Source: Weissella kandleri
GTDB lineage: Bacteria > Bacillota > Bacilli > Lactobacillales > Lactobacillaceae
Direction: 5' to 3'
Assembly (NCBI RefSeq): GCF_001438705.1
Contig: NZ_JQBP01000002.1
Span: 259,142-323,141, forward strand
Length of the DNA stretch: 64,000 nucleotides
Part shown: positions 8,238-16,658 of the stretch, in pieces
Layout of the letters: each line of letters opens with the position of its first letter
Position numbering within the stretch: position 1 is the stretch's first letter
Notes under the pieces: model-generated
What the model was told of the DNA's origin: nothing
The model's database searches: none
The model's input: the letters and a program-made list of their open reading frames with translations, nothing else
Program-made: the position numbers and the translations under genes

Positions 8238-9962
8238 ATGGCGGAATTTATCAATGGAATTGCGGCTTCAAATGGAGTGGCAATTGCTAAAGCCTATAAG
8301 TTGGTAGATCCTGATTTGTCTTTTGAGCAAGTAAACGTTGAAAACGTGCAAGCAGAAGAGGGTCGCTTAGAAGCGGCCTTTTCTGTTGCTAAGACAGAAT
8401 TGGAACAAATTCGAGATAAGGCGATGCAAAATATGGGCACCGATGAAGCAGAAGTCTTTACGGCCCACATTATGGTTTTAGAAGACCCAGAATTAATTGG
8501 CGGAATTAAGAACGCCATTGAGACTGAGAAGCTTAATGCCGAAGCAGCTTTGAAAAACGTAACTGATATGTATATTGGTATGTTTGAAGGCATGGCTGAT
8601 GATAATCCTTATATGGCTGAACGGGCTGCTGATATTCGTGATGTAACCAAGCGGGTTATGGCACATTTACTTGGTAAAGAGTTGCCCAATCCAGCCCTTA
8701 TTCAAGAAGAAGTTGTCATTGTGGCTAAAGATATGACACCTTCAGATACAGCTCAACTTGATCGTAAGTACGTGAAAGGATTCGTTACTGATTTAGGTGG
8801 CCGGACGGCGCATGCAGCCATTATGGCGCGGACATTGGAAATTCCTGCAATTGTGGGTGCTGTTGATGCAACTGATAAAATCAGTGCGGGTGATACTTTA
8901 ATTTTGAATGGGTTAGAAGGAGTGACAACAATCAATCCTTCGAATGAAGAAATTAAGGTGGCACAAGCCAAAGCTGATAAGTATGCTGAACAAAAGAGTG
9001 AGTGGGCTAAATTAAAAAATGAGCCTTCTCAATCAGCTGATGGTCGGAAGTTAATTGTGGGTTCCAATATTGGAACACCTAAAGACCTTGCGGGAGTTTT
9101 GGCCAGCGGATCAGAAGGTATTGGCCTATACCGGACGGAATTCTTGTATATGGATTCAGCTGAATTACCAACTGAAGATGACCAATTTGAAGCCTATAAA
9201 TCAGTTTTGGAAGGAATGAATGGTAAACCGGTCACGGTACGGACAATGGATATTGGTGGGGACAAGTACTTGCCATATCTACCATTACCTGAAGAAGAAA
9301 ATCCATTTATGGGCTATCGGGCTATTCGAATTTCTTTGGATCGGACTGATATTTTTCGGACTCAATTACGGGCACTTTTGCGAGCCTCAGTTTACGGTGA
9401 TTTGTGGATTATGTTCCCAATGATTGCCACAATTAATGAATTCCGTGCGGCCAAAAAGATTTTTGAAGAAGAACGGACAAACTTAAAGCAGGCTGGAGTA
9501 GCTATTTCTGATGATATTAAATTGGGAATTATGATTGAGATTCCAGCTGCTGCAATGTTGGCTGATCGTTTTGCACAAGAAGTTGACTTTTTCTCAATTG
9601 GGACCAATGATTTGATTGCTTACACAATGGCTGCCGATCGTGGTAACGAGCATGTCTCATACCTTTATCAGCCTTATAATCCATCAATCTTACGCTTAAT
9701 TAAGCAAGTTATTGATGCAGCGCATCAATATGGTAAATTTGTTGCCATGTGTGGTGAGATGGCTGGTGATCAGATTGCAGCACCGTTATTGTTAGGGATG
9801 GGACTTGATGAATTTTCAATGTCATCGACTTCAGTTCTTCAGACACGTGCATTACTTCGGGCATTGGATTCAAAGGACATGGCCAAGTTAGCTGAAAAAG
9901 CATTGAACATGGACACCAATGAAGAAGTTGAATCTTTGGTAGCGGCATCTGTTAAAATTTAA
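8238..9962 (+). CDS. ptsI: Phosphoenolpyruvate-protein phosphotransferase, enzyme I
   Basis: First enzyme of the PTS: autophosphorylates on His from PEP and hands the phosphate to HPr. 574 residues, normal length. The swivelling-domain motif [13 protein letters not shown] carries the active His (about residue 192) and the PEP-binding C-terminal domain carries the catalytic Cys in MCGEMAGD (about 505). Two adjacent ATGs exist at 8235 and 8238; the second is preferred for its spacing from GAAGGGAG. Co-transcribed with ptsH and closed by a terminator. Confidence 0.97.
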   Translation: MAEFINGIAASNGVAIAKAYKLVDPDLSFEQVNVENVQAEEGRLEAAFSVAKTELEQIRDKAMQNMGTDEAEVFTAHIMVLEDPELIGGIKNAIETEKLNAEAALKNVTDMYIGMFEGMADDNPYMAERAADIRDVTKRVMAHLLGKELPNPALIQEEVVIVAKDMTPSDTAQLDRKYVKGFVTDLGGRTAHAAIMARTLEIPAIVGAVDATDKISAGDTLILNGLEGVTTINPSNEEIKVAQAKADKYAEQKSEWAKLKNEPSQSADGRKLIVGSNIGTPKDLAGVLASGSEGIGLYRTEFLYMDSAELPTEDDQFEAYKSVLEGMNGKPVTVRTMDIGGDKYLPYLPLPEEENPFMGYRAIRISLDRTDIFRTQLRALLRASVYGDLWIMFPMIATINEFRAAKKIFEEERTNLKQAGVAISDDIKLGIMIEIPAAAMLADRFAQEVDFFSIGTNDLIAYTMAADRGNEHVSYLYQPYNPSILRLIKQVIDAAHQYGKFVAMCGEMAGDQIAAPLLLGMGLDEFSMSSTSVLQTRALLRALDSKDMAKLAEKALNMDTNEEVESLVAASVKI

Positions 9963-9971
9963 ATTTTATTG

Positions 9972-9999
9972 AATGAAGTTGTTAACAACTTCGTTTTTT
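9972..9999 (+). terminator. Rho-independent terminator after ptsI
   Basis: A near-perfect 12-bp stem centred on GTTAAC with T6 after it. Confidence 0.9.
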
Positions 10000-10060
10000 A
10001 TTAGCTAAAAAGGTGATTTAAATTTAGTATAATTAGATTTAAACGTGATTAGTCAGGCTT

Positions 10061-10102
10061 CCAGTTTTTTGTCAGTAGAGGCACAATGCCTCATCAAATT
10101 GG
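10061..10102 (+). promoter_or_regulatory. Predicted stem-loop leader before tpiA
   Basis: CCAGTTT (10061-10067) pairs with AAATTGG (10096-10102) and encloses a second hairpin, GAGGC-ACAAT-GCCTC (10078-10092). A TATAAT at 10028-10033 upstream could start the transcript. No known riboswitch class was recognised. Confidence 0.4.
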
Positions 10103-10139
10103 CTTAAAGTTGGATAAAATGTGAGGGGTTGATGAAAAG

Positions 10140-10946
10140 ATGGAAATGATGCGACGGCGACCACTGGTAGTGGCTAATTGGAAAATGAATAAGTTGCCCA
10201 GCGAGTCAGCAGCTTATATTGATAAGATTGAAAAACCAGTAGATCAATTTCCGGATGTGATTCCAGTTTTGGCCGGTCAGGATGTTCTTTTACCTGGAAT
10301 GCTTCATGCCGCCCGTGGTACCAATATTTCAATTGGGGCGGAAAATATGTATTGGAAAGATCAGGGAGCTTTTACTGGTGAGACCTCGCCGGCTGCCTTA
10401 GCCGATTTAGGAATCCGCTATGTGATTTTAGGCCATTCTGAACGCCGGAACTATTTTCATGAAACGAATGAAATGGTCAATCGAAAAGCTCATGCTGCGT
10501 TGCAGCATAATTTGATCCCCATCGTTGCTATTGATGAGGCAATTATCCCGCGTAATGAAAATGATCGTTCACACTGGGTTGTCAATCAAGTGATTGAAAC
10601 TTTTGAGGGAATGTCAGCTCAAACAGCTAAGACGATGATTTTGGCGTATGAGCCCACTGATTCAATTGGAAGTGGGCAAGCTATGACTCCAGAAATCGCT
10701 CAATTTGCGCTCCGCCGGATTCGTTTGACCTTAGCGGATATGTATAATTGGGATGTAGCCCAGGCCGTGCGCATCATGTACGGTGGGTCGGTAAAACCTG
10801 ATAATGCCTATGAATTAATGATTCAAGACGATATTGATGGGGTCTTAGTGGGAAACGCTGCGTTAGACCCGGACCAATTTATTGCTTTGTGTCAAATTGC
10901 AAACCAAGCCCTTTTGACAAAAATTAGCCGACTTGATGAGTTTTAA
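10140..10946 (+). CDS. tpiA: Triosephosphate isomerase, divergent
   Basis: Interconverts glyceraldehyde-3-phosphate and dihydroxyacetone phosphate. 268 residues, slightly longer than the usual ~250. The catalytic set is kept: Asn13 and Lys15 in VANWKMN, His99 in GHSERR, Glu171 in AYEP, and phosphate-binding YGGS. Two otherwise conserved segments are changed: the usual CVGE/CIGE strand reads AIDE, and lid loop 6, usually PVWAIGTGK, reads PTDSIGSGQ. In a phosphoketolase-using cell its likely job is making DHAP for GpsA. The start is uncertain among ATGs at 10140, 10146 and 10149; GAGGGG lies 11 bases before the first. Confidence 0.9.
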   Translation: MEMMRRRPLVVANWKMNKLPSESAAYIDKIEKPVDQFPDVIPVLAGQDVLLPGMLHAARGTNISIGAENMYWKDQGAFTGETSPAALADLGIRYVILGHSERRNYFHETNEMVNRKAHAALQHNLIPIVAIDEAIIPRNENDRSHWVVNQVIETFEGMSAQTAKTMILAYEPTDSIGSGQAMTPEIAQFALRRIRLTLADMYNWDVAQAVRIMYGGSVKPDNAYELMIQDDIDGVLVGNAALDPDQFIALCQIANQALLTKISRLDEF

Positions 10947-10957
10947 CCGCGAAATTA

Positions 10958-10966
10958 TGGTATAAT
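10958..10966 (+). promoter_or_regulatory. Extended -10 promoter of eno
   Basis: TGGTATAAT, about 65 bases before the eno start, with no strong -35 box visible. Confidence 0.6.
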
Positions 10967-11017
10967 TTCTTTTGTGAATGAGATTACATCTCAGTTAATA
11001 ATTCTATAAAAGCGTAA

Positions 11018-12361
<1,344 letters not shown>

Positions 12362-12384
12362 TTAAATCTAATTATTTATAAATG

Positions 12385-12418
12385 AAAAGCTTGCTTTAAG
12401 GGTGAGCTTTTTGTTTTT
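12385..12418 (+). terminator. Rho-independent terminator after eno
   Basis: A 10-bp stem starting AAAAGCT and closing AGCTTTT, then a T-rich tail. Confidence 0.85.
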
Positions 12419-12466
12419 GGATAATATTATGTCAGCGTGCAATTAAAGATTGAAGGTGTGATACTA

Positions 12467-13024
12467 ATGAGACGATGTCAATGGGCTGATTTAGAGCAGA
12501 CGCCAGAAAGTTTAAAACGGTACCATGATGAAGAATGGGGACGTCCTGAGTATGATGAACAAAAGCTGTTTGAATTGATGTGTTTAGAGAGTTATCAAGC
12601 GGGGTTGAACTGGCAAACTGTGCTTAATAAACGGGCAGCCTTTTTAAAAGCCTTTCATAATTATCAAATTGAAGCAGTCGCGGCGATGACAGAGCAAGAT
12701 TTAAATTTGTTAATGCAAAATCAGGATTTGATTCGGCATCGTTTAAAATTAGCCGCTACGATTAATAATGCCCAGCAAATTGAAAAATTGCATATTCAGG
12801 GGAAGAGCTTAACGGATTTGATGTGGTCACAGGTTGATTATCACCCAATTGATCATCGGGTGAGTGACTTACAAACCCTTCCGAGCGCTAACTCAGTTGC
12901 ACAAGCGTTAGCACGTGATTTGAAAAAATTAGGCTTTAAGTTTTTAGGGCCGGTGACGGTTTATTCATTTATGCAAGCCGCTGGATTATACAATGATCAT
13001 GAAATAGATTGTGCATTTCATTAA
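12467..13024 (+). CDS. tag: DNA-3-methyladenine glycosylase I
   Basis: Removes 3-methyladenine from alkylated DNA, starting base excision repair. 185 residues, normal length. The Tag zinc ligands are visible: Cys4 in MRRCQW, His20 in YHDEEWG, and the C-terminal His and Cys in HEIDC. The central signature ESYQAGLNW is clear. The ATG at 12467 follows GAAGGTG, while an upstream GTG in frame lacks a binding site. The next gene begins 29 bases later in the same direction, so the two may be co-transcribed. Confidence 0.95.
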   Translation: MRRCQWADLEQTPESLKRYHDEEWGRPEYDEQKLFELMCLESYQAGLNWQTVLNKRAAFLKAFHNYQIEAVAAMTEQDLNLLMQNQDLIRHRLKLAATINNAQQIEKLHIQGKSLTDLMWSQVDYHPIDHRVSDLQTLPSANSVAQALARDLKKLGFKFLGPVTVYSFMQAAGLYNDHEIDCAFH

Positions 13025-13053
13025 TAGTTGAAAAAGAAATAAAGGATAGAGGA

Positions 13054-13923
13054 ATGGCGAAAAGGAGAACTAAAAATAAAAAGTGGCTGGGACTAGCGAC
13101 GACGCTAATCGTAATTTTGGCTGGTGCTTTAGGAGTTGAAAATCCCGAAAAGGTACAGCAGTTGGTACCAGGTTCTAATAATTATGCAACACAAAAGCAT
13201 GAAACTACGGATGGAACGATTCAGTATGGGACTGTGCAAGACCAACACCCTACAGAGAGTTTAGCAAGTTCGGTTTTAAGTAATCCGATTAAAGAACAAT
13301 TTAAAGCTGATACGATTGAATACAATGGTGCAGGCGCTTTTGTGCTGAATAAGAATAAAAACACGTTGAACACTGGTGTTTCTTCAGCACCATATGTTCA
13401 ATTATCCCGGCAAGATACGTTAGGTCGACCTGGGACAGCGAATGCGTGGTTAACTAAAGCAAGTCGGCAATATCGGAATCGAAGTGAGACTGGTAATTCC
13501 CAGACGATTAACCCTGTTGGCTGGCATCAAATGCAAATTAATGGGATTAGCAAAGTTTTGTATAATCGAGGGCATTCGATTGGGTACGCCCTGGCCGGTA
13601 ATATTAATAGTTTTGATGCGAGTGAGGCGAATCCACAAAATATTACTACGCAAACGGCGTGGGCCAATCAATCATCAAATGGAAATGATCAAAATACGGG
13701 ACAAAATTATTATGAAACGTTGGTGCGAAGAGCTTTAGATGCCAATAAGCGTGTTCGTTACCGGGTCACACCGTTGTATGAAGGTCAAAACCTAGTTCCA
13801 TCTGGTTCACATATTGAGGCTAAATCGGCGGATGGAACGTTAAATATTAATGTTTTTGTACCAAATGTGCAGCCGGGGGTTCAAATTAATTATGCGGATG
13901 GTTCCGCACAATTAGTTCGATAA
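13054..13923 (+). CDS. DNA/RNA non-specific endonuclease, membrane-anchored or secreted (EndA-like)
   Basis: A beta-beta-alpha-metal nuclease of the EndA/NUC1 type, 289 residues. A basic N-terminus and one hydrophobic stretch (residues ~11-28, LGLATTLIVILAGALG) form a signal or membrane anchor, so it acts outside the cell on DNA. The catalytic motif appears as NRGH in YNRGHSIGYALAG, where pneumococcal EndA has DRGH; the general-base His is kept. Downstream NPQNITTQTAWANQS matches the metal-binding Asn region, followed by GQNYYE. Roles in nutrient scavenging or DNA uptake are possible but not shown here. AAAGGA lies before the ATG at 13054. Confidence 0.9.
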   Translation: MAKRRTKNKKWLGLATTLIVILAGALGVENPEKVQQLVPGSNNYATQKHETTDGTIQYGTVQDQHPTESLASSVLSNPIKEQFKADTIEYNGAGAFVLNKNKNTLNTGVSSAPYVQLSRQDTLGRPGTANAWLTKASRQYRNRSETGNSQTINPVGWHQMQINGISKVLYNRGHSIGYALAGNINSFDASEANPQNITTQTAWANQSSNGNDQNTGQNYYETLVRRALDANKRVRYRVTPLYEGQNLVPSGSHIEAKSADGTLNINVFVPNVQPGVQINYADGSAQLVR

Positions 13924-13947
13924 GTAGACGCACAGTTTTCGTACAAT

Positions 13948-13981
13948 AAAGCATAATTCTTATGAAGGATTATGCTTTTTA
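13948..13981 (+). terminator. Rho-independent terminator after the nuclease gene
   Basis: AAAGCATAAT pairs with ATTATGCTTT across an 11-base loop, with T tract; it may also serve the convergent small gene at 14036-14236. Confidence 0.85.
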
Positions 13982-14035
13982 AATTGTATAAAAAAAGGTA
14001 TTGAGAATTACTCAATACCAAAAGTTAAATTATTA

Positions 14036-14236
14036 TTAATGTCGGAAGGCAATTGAAAAGGCATTCTGCTTGGGTGTACCGATAAAGCGTTGATAAACAT
14101 AAATTCCCATACGATAAAAGCCGCGCCAATAACGTTCAGTGTTATCAATTACAAAAATAGCAATAGTAGTAAAACCAACTAGGGTCAAGATGAAGAAAAA
14201 TGAAATAATAAGTAACGATGTTAAATAGGTGTTCAT
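14036..14236 (-). CDS. Small single-pass membrane protein (66 aa), divergent from an XRE regulator
   Basis: Not assigned to a family. The product starts MNTYLTSLLIISFFFIL, has one long hydrophobic segment (about residues 6-33), then a short aromatic and basic tail with ERYWRGFYRMGIYVYQRF. The ATG at 14236 has GGAGGG five bases before it, which strongly supports translation; an upstream in-frame ATG would overlap that box. A TTGATA, 17-base spacer, TATAAT promoter reads toward it from the intergenic region shared with the XRE gene. It could be a regulator-controlled membrane effector or a toxin-like peptide; neither is demonstrated. Confidence 0.75.
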   Translation of the reverse strand: MNTYLTSLLIISFFFILTLVGFTTIAIFVIDNTERYWRGFYRMGIYVYQRFIGTPKQNAFSIAFRH

Positions 14237-14274
14237 AATACCCTCCAAAAAAGATCAAAATTAAGTATAGCTTT

Positions 14275-14350
14275 ATTATATATTAGGCAAAACTTAATAT
14301 CAAGACTTAATTAGGTTTAACTTGTTTTGTGTTAAGTTTCAGTTTATAAT
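14275..14350. promoter_or_regulatory. Divergent promoters with shared ACTTAA operator-like repeats
   Basis: Minus-strand promoter: -35 TTGATA (complement of 14298-14303), 17-base spacer, -10 TATAAT (complement of 14275-14280). Plus-strand promoter: TTGTTT (14322-14327), 17-base spacer, TATAAT (14345-14350). ACTTAA occurs at 14292-14297 and 14305-14310 and its complement TTAAGT at 14332-14337, giving an outer inverted repeat AAACTTAA/TTAAGTTT across both promoters. This looks like a CI/Cro-type operator region; binding is inferred. Confidence 0.65.
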
Positions 14351-14382
14351 AAAGAAAAATAACGTAAAAGGTGGATAAAACA

Positions 14383-14748
14383 ATGACGAGTTCCAAAGGA
14401 CGGATGATTATGGGGCAAAATATTAAACGTCTCTTAAAACAGCAACATATGACCGCGGTTAAATTAGCTGAGATGGTTGGAGTATCCACGGCCACAGTTT
14501 CGGATTGGTCAAATGGGAAAACGTATCCACGGATTGATAAATTAGAACTAATGGCTAATTGTTTTGGCGTTTCTAAGGCAGAATTAGTTGAAAATCGTAA
14601 TGAACAAAAGGAAGCCGAACCAACGTTAATGGCCGCTCATTGGGGTGTGGACTTATCAAGTGTGCCTGATGAAGACCGGCAAAGGATTATTGATCGCGCT
14701 AAATCTTATGTGGAGGGCTTGGTTGCAGATTACGAGGATCGCCTATGA
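14383..14748 (+). CDS. XRE-family helix-turn-helix transcriptional regulator
   Basis: 121-residue regulator. The N-terminal Cro/CI helix-turn-helix is clear: NIKRLLKQQHMTAVKLAEM then VSTATVSDWSNGKTYPRIDKL, residues ~12-62. The C-terminal part carries DLSSVPDEDRQRIIDRAKSYV, a short helical segment common in CI-like repressors that pair with ImmA-type proteases. Its stop overlaps the start of the ImmA-like gene by four bases (ATGA). The ATG at 14383 follows AAAGGTGG. It probably controls itself and the divergent membrane protein through the ACTTAA repeats. Confidence 0.9.
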   Translation: MTSSKGRMIMGQNIKRLLKQQHMTAVKLAEMVGVSTATVSDWSNGKTYPRIDKLELMANCFGVSKAELVENRNEQKEAEPTLMAAHWGVDLSSVPDEDRQRIIDRAKSYVEGLVADYEDRL

Positions 14749-15200
14749 ATAGCTTAGAATATGATGAATTATTAATACGAGTCGAAAATGACTTAATTAA
14801 GCATCATTTGCAGCCCGTTATTTTAGATACGGTACCGCTATATGATGAAACTAAATTAGATGGGGTTACCTTTATTAAGGGCGGACGGTGTTTTATTATT
14901 ATTGATAAAACATTGGATTATTTCCGAAAATCAAAGACCTTGGTGGAAGAATATTTCCATGCGATTTCGGATTTAGGAAATCATTTGGATTATGATGAGA
15001 TTCGCGCCCAAAATGACGAAGTAGATGCACGTGATTCTATTATTGAATATCTAGCTGATGAGGATGTTATTTTACATTTAGCGCATAAATATTCTGACCA
15101 GCCGTTTGAATCGTGGATTTTGATGGATGAGTTAGGTTATGATTTAGATTTTGCTGAGCAAACGATTGATCATTATCGGCAAAGGGGTATAATTTCATAA
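14745..15200 (+). CDS. ImmA/IrrE-like protein (putative metallopeptidase, variant active-site motif)
   Basis: 151 residues, overlapping the upstream XRE gene by four bases. The layout matches phage and ICE ImmA proteins, which cleave their partner repressor: a strand-rich region ending CFIIIDKTLDYF, the motif LVEEYFHAISDLGN, then DARDSIIEYLADEDVI and a C-terminal DYRQ-like YRQRGI. The classical HExxH appears as EEYFH, with the first His replaced by Glu. Similar EExxH forms are known in phage members, so activity cannot be judged by eye. A stand-alone or domesticated repressor-antirepressor pair is likely. Confidence 0.75.
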   Translation: MNSLEYDELLIRVENDLIKHHLQPVILDTVPLYDETKLDGVTFIKGGRCFIIIDKTLDYFRKSKTLVEEYFHAISDLGNHLDYDEIRAQNDEVDARDSIIEYLADEDVILHLAHKYSDQPFESWILMDELGYDLDFAEQTIDHYRQRGIIS

Positions 15201-15253
15201 ATTAATACTAGGCAAAATATCGATAAGTGTGCTATACTTAATAAGTTGTTAAG

Positions 15254-15325
15254 GCGCGCCTAGTGTAATGGATATCACGTGAGATTCCGGTTCTTGAGAT
15301 GAGGGTTCGATTCCCCCGGTGCGCA
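15254..15325 (+). tRNA. tRNA-Arg (anticodon CCG)
   Basis: A 72-nt cloverleaf: 7-bp acceptor stem GCGCGCC/GGTGCGC with one G-U, D arm GTG/CAC with GG in the loop, anticodon stem TGAGA/TCTTG with loop TTCCGGT (anticodon CCG at 15287-15289), and T arm with loop TTCGATT and one A-C mismatch. CCA is not encoded. It reads CGG codons. It lies directly behind the XRE/ImmA-like pair, and tRNA genes are common integration sites, but no integrase or repeated 3' end was seen. Confidence 0.93.
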
Positions 15326-15337
15326 TCATTAACATTT

Positions 15338-15386
15338 AGCCCCCCGTTATATCAACATAATCGTTGGTATGAAGGGGGGTCTTTTA
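15338..15386 (+). terminator. Rho-independent terminator after tRNA-Arg
   Basis: C6 (15340-15345) pairs with G6 (15374-15379), extended by an inner ATATCAAC/GTTGGTAT stem, then TCTTTT. Confidence 0.9.
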
Positions 15387-15694
15387 TTTATACATAACAA
15401 AACTGAATCTAACTTAATCGAACCGCATACACATCAACTGTGTATTTTTGGTAGTTTTAGAGGTTAACTAAACTGGTAAAATGACAGAGCATGCGTTGGG
15501 ACGATGGATTTCTTTCTTATACATATCTGTAGAAATCTATGAAATATGAATGAAAGAGGACTTGAAGGGGGACTTTGGTAAAACTAAATTAAGCCTAATA
15601 GGGTTACATAATTATAGCGATTCAATTGAGCATTAGGGATTAAAAAAGATTAGCAACTTGGATAAGGCATAACTGAATATGAGGAGAATTAAAA
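15387..15694. other. Gene-free AT-rich stretch between tRNA-Arg and the YjbR gene
   Basis: No intact gene was found. Besides the possible MarR relic there is a spaced inverted repeat CCTAAT/ATTAGG around 15594-15638. No integrase fragment or tRNA 3'-end duplication was recognised. Confidence 0.5.
15481..15672 (+). pseudogene. Possible relic of a MarR-family regulator
   Basis: One frame from an ATG at 15481 runs 63 codons to a TAA at 15670, broken by TGA at 15547 and TAG at 15634. Its translation contains GRWISFLY near the start and, after the second stop, GLKKISNLDKA; these resemble, in order and spacing, the N-terminal helix and the recognition-region entry (xxIDKATT) of MarR regulators. 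The region is AT-rich and otherwise gene-free. Short matches only, so this is tentative; a chance resemblance is possible. Confidence 0.3.
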
Positions 15695-16039
15695 ATGCAG
15701 TTAAAAGAATTACAAAAGATTGTCGAAAAAACAGTTGATGCTAATTTGGTACACCCGTTTAACGGCGGAAAGATGAAATTAAAAATTGAATACCATGTCT
15801 ATAAGGATCGAAAAAACAATAAAATAGTGGCGATGGTATTTGAAAAGGATGGTTGTTTATTGATTAATCTGAAATTGACACCGGAACATGTTGATGAAAT
15901 GGTTCAAGTCAGCGGTGTTGAGCGTGGCTATCATATGAATAAAAAGCATTGGATTACAGTAGATGTGAATCAAACTGACGTGACAAAATCCGAGTTGATT
16001 AAGATGCTCCAAGAAAGTGCTGCAATCATTGCCGGATAA
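15695..16039 (+). CDS. MmcQ/YjbR family protein
   Basis: 114 residues. The C-terminal half carries the family's hallmarks: HVDEMVQVSGVERGYHMNKKHWITVDV, a typical p-GY-x2-NK-x-HW pattern, preceded by CLLINLKLTPE. YjbR/MmcQ proteins have a fold resembling the CyaY/DNA-binding double-wing type; their biochemical role is not settled. The usual C-terminal SY-x-LV is here SAAIIAG, slightly degenerate. GAGGAG lies just before the ATG. It stands alone between gene-free stretches. Confidence 0.85.
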   Translation: MQLKELQKIVEKTVDANLVHPFNGGKMKLKIEYHVYKDRKNNKIVAMVFEKDGCLLINLKLTPEHVDEMVQVSGVERGYHMNKKHWITVDVNQTDVTKSELIKMLQESAAIIAG

Positions 16040-16513
16040 ATATAGCTGCTTATCTTGTTTTGATTGATGGTTGTTTTTTGCATACGTAATTGATATTTTG
16101 GGTAGCTTTTGTGTGTGGTTGCTTGGATTATTATGAAATTTTAAGCCGGCAATTCTAATCCAAAGGCTTAAAAGGGTAATGCTGATTAATAAAAATGTTT
16201 TTTAATGTGTGTTAACTTGGTTTAGTAAATTTTGTGCAAAATAAGAAACCATAAATCCCCCGCTACTATGCGAAGTAACTTGATAATTTTAAGTATACCG
16301 TGGGCGCGAGATACGGTTGATGCAGAAGTGAAAGCCAGAGAATGCTGGTGCAATGATGCTGCCGTAGGGACATTGAAAAAAAGATCACAATATTTGTGAA
16401 AAATACGAAGTTTTTTGGACCATTTTTGGTTTACTATAAATGTTCCAATATAAAAATTGGAACTGAGTAGCTTGCAAAGCTTCAATCAAATGGTGACCTG
16501 TGCATAGAGCTAA

Positions 16514-16527
16514 ATAAAGCGCTTACA
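16514..16527 (-). promoter_or_regulatory. cre-like site upstream of gapA
   Basis: On the minus strand TGTAAGCGCTTTAT, one mismatch to the cre consensus. It lies about 54 bases upstream of the -35 box, a placement seen for CcpA-activated genes. Confidence 0.55.
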
Positions 16528-16580
16528 TTTAGTAAATATATAATTCATTCACAATCATTCACTGATTTTAACTAAATGAT

Positions 16581-16631
16581 TTGCACAAATTAGAAAAAAG
16601 TCGTAAAATAATAACTGTAATAAACGTTTAT
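16581..16631 (+). promoter_or_regulatory. gapA promoter with a 12-bp palindrome at the start of the transcript
   Basis: TTGCAC (16581-16586), 17-base spacer, TAAAAT (16604-16609). A perfect palindrome ATAAACGTTTAT (16620-16631) follows within the first ~15 transcribed bases. It is cre-like in its core (AACGTT) but has three mismatches to the full consensus. Confidence 0.65.
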
Positions 16632-16658
16632 ACAAAAATAATTGGAGGCATCTTACAC

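Larger units (their letters stand above)
16040..16658. other. Long intergenic region before gapA
   Basis: About 620 bases without a supported gene. A GC-richer island at about 16255-16375 contains nested pairings (TACGG with CCGTA, GCAG with CTGC, CCAG with CTGG) and might be a structured RNA or decayed insert; no class was recognised. The right end holds the gapA control region described separately. A short reverse frame spanning the island lacks a ribosome binding site. Confidence 0.5.

Noticed and set aside
16222..16485. 87-codon minus-strand frame in the gap before gapA
   Set aside because: No binding site and no family resemblance; the region looks non-coding.
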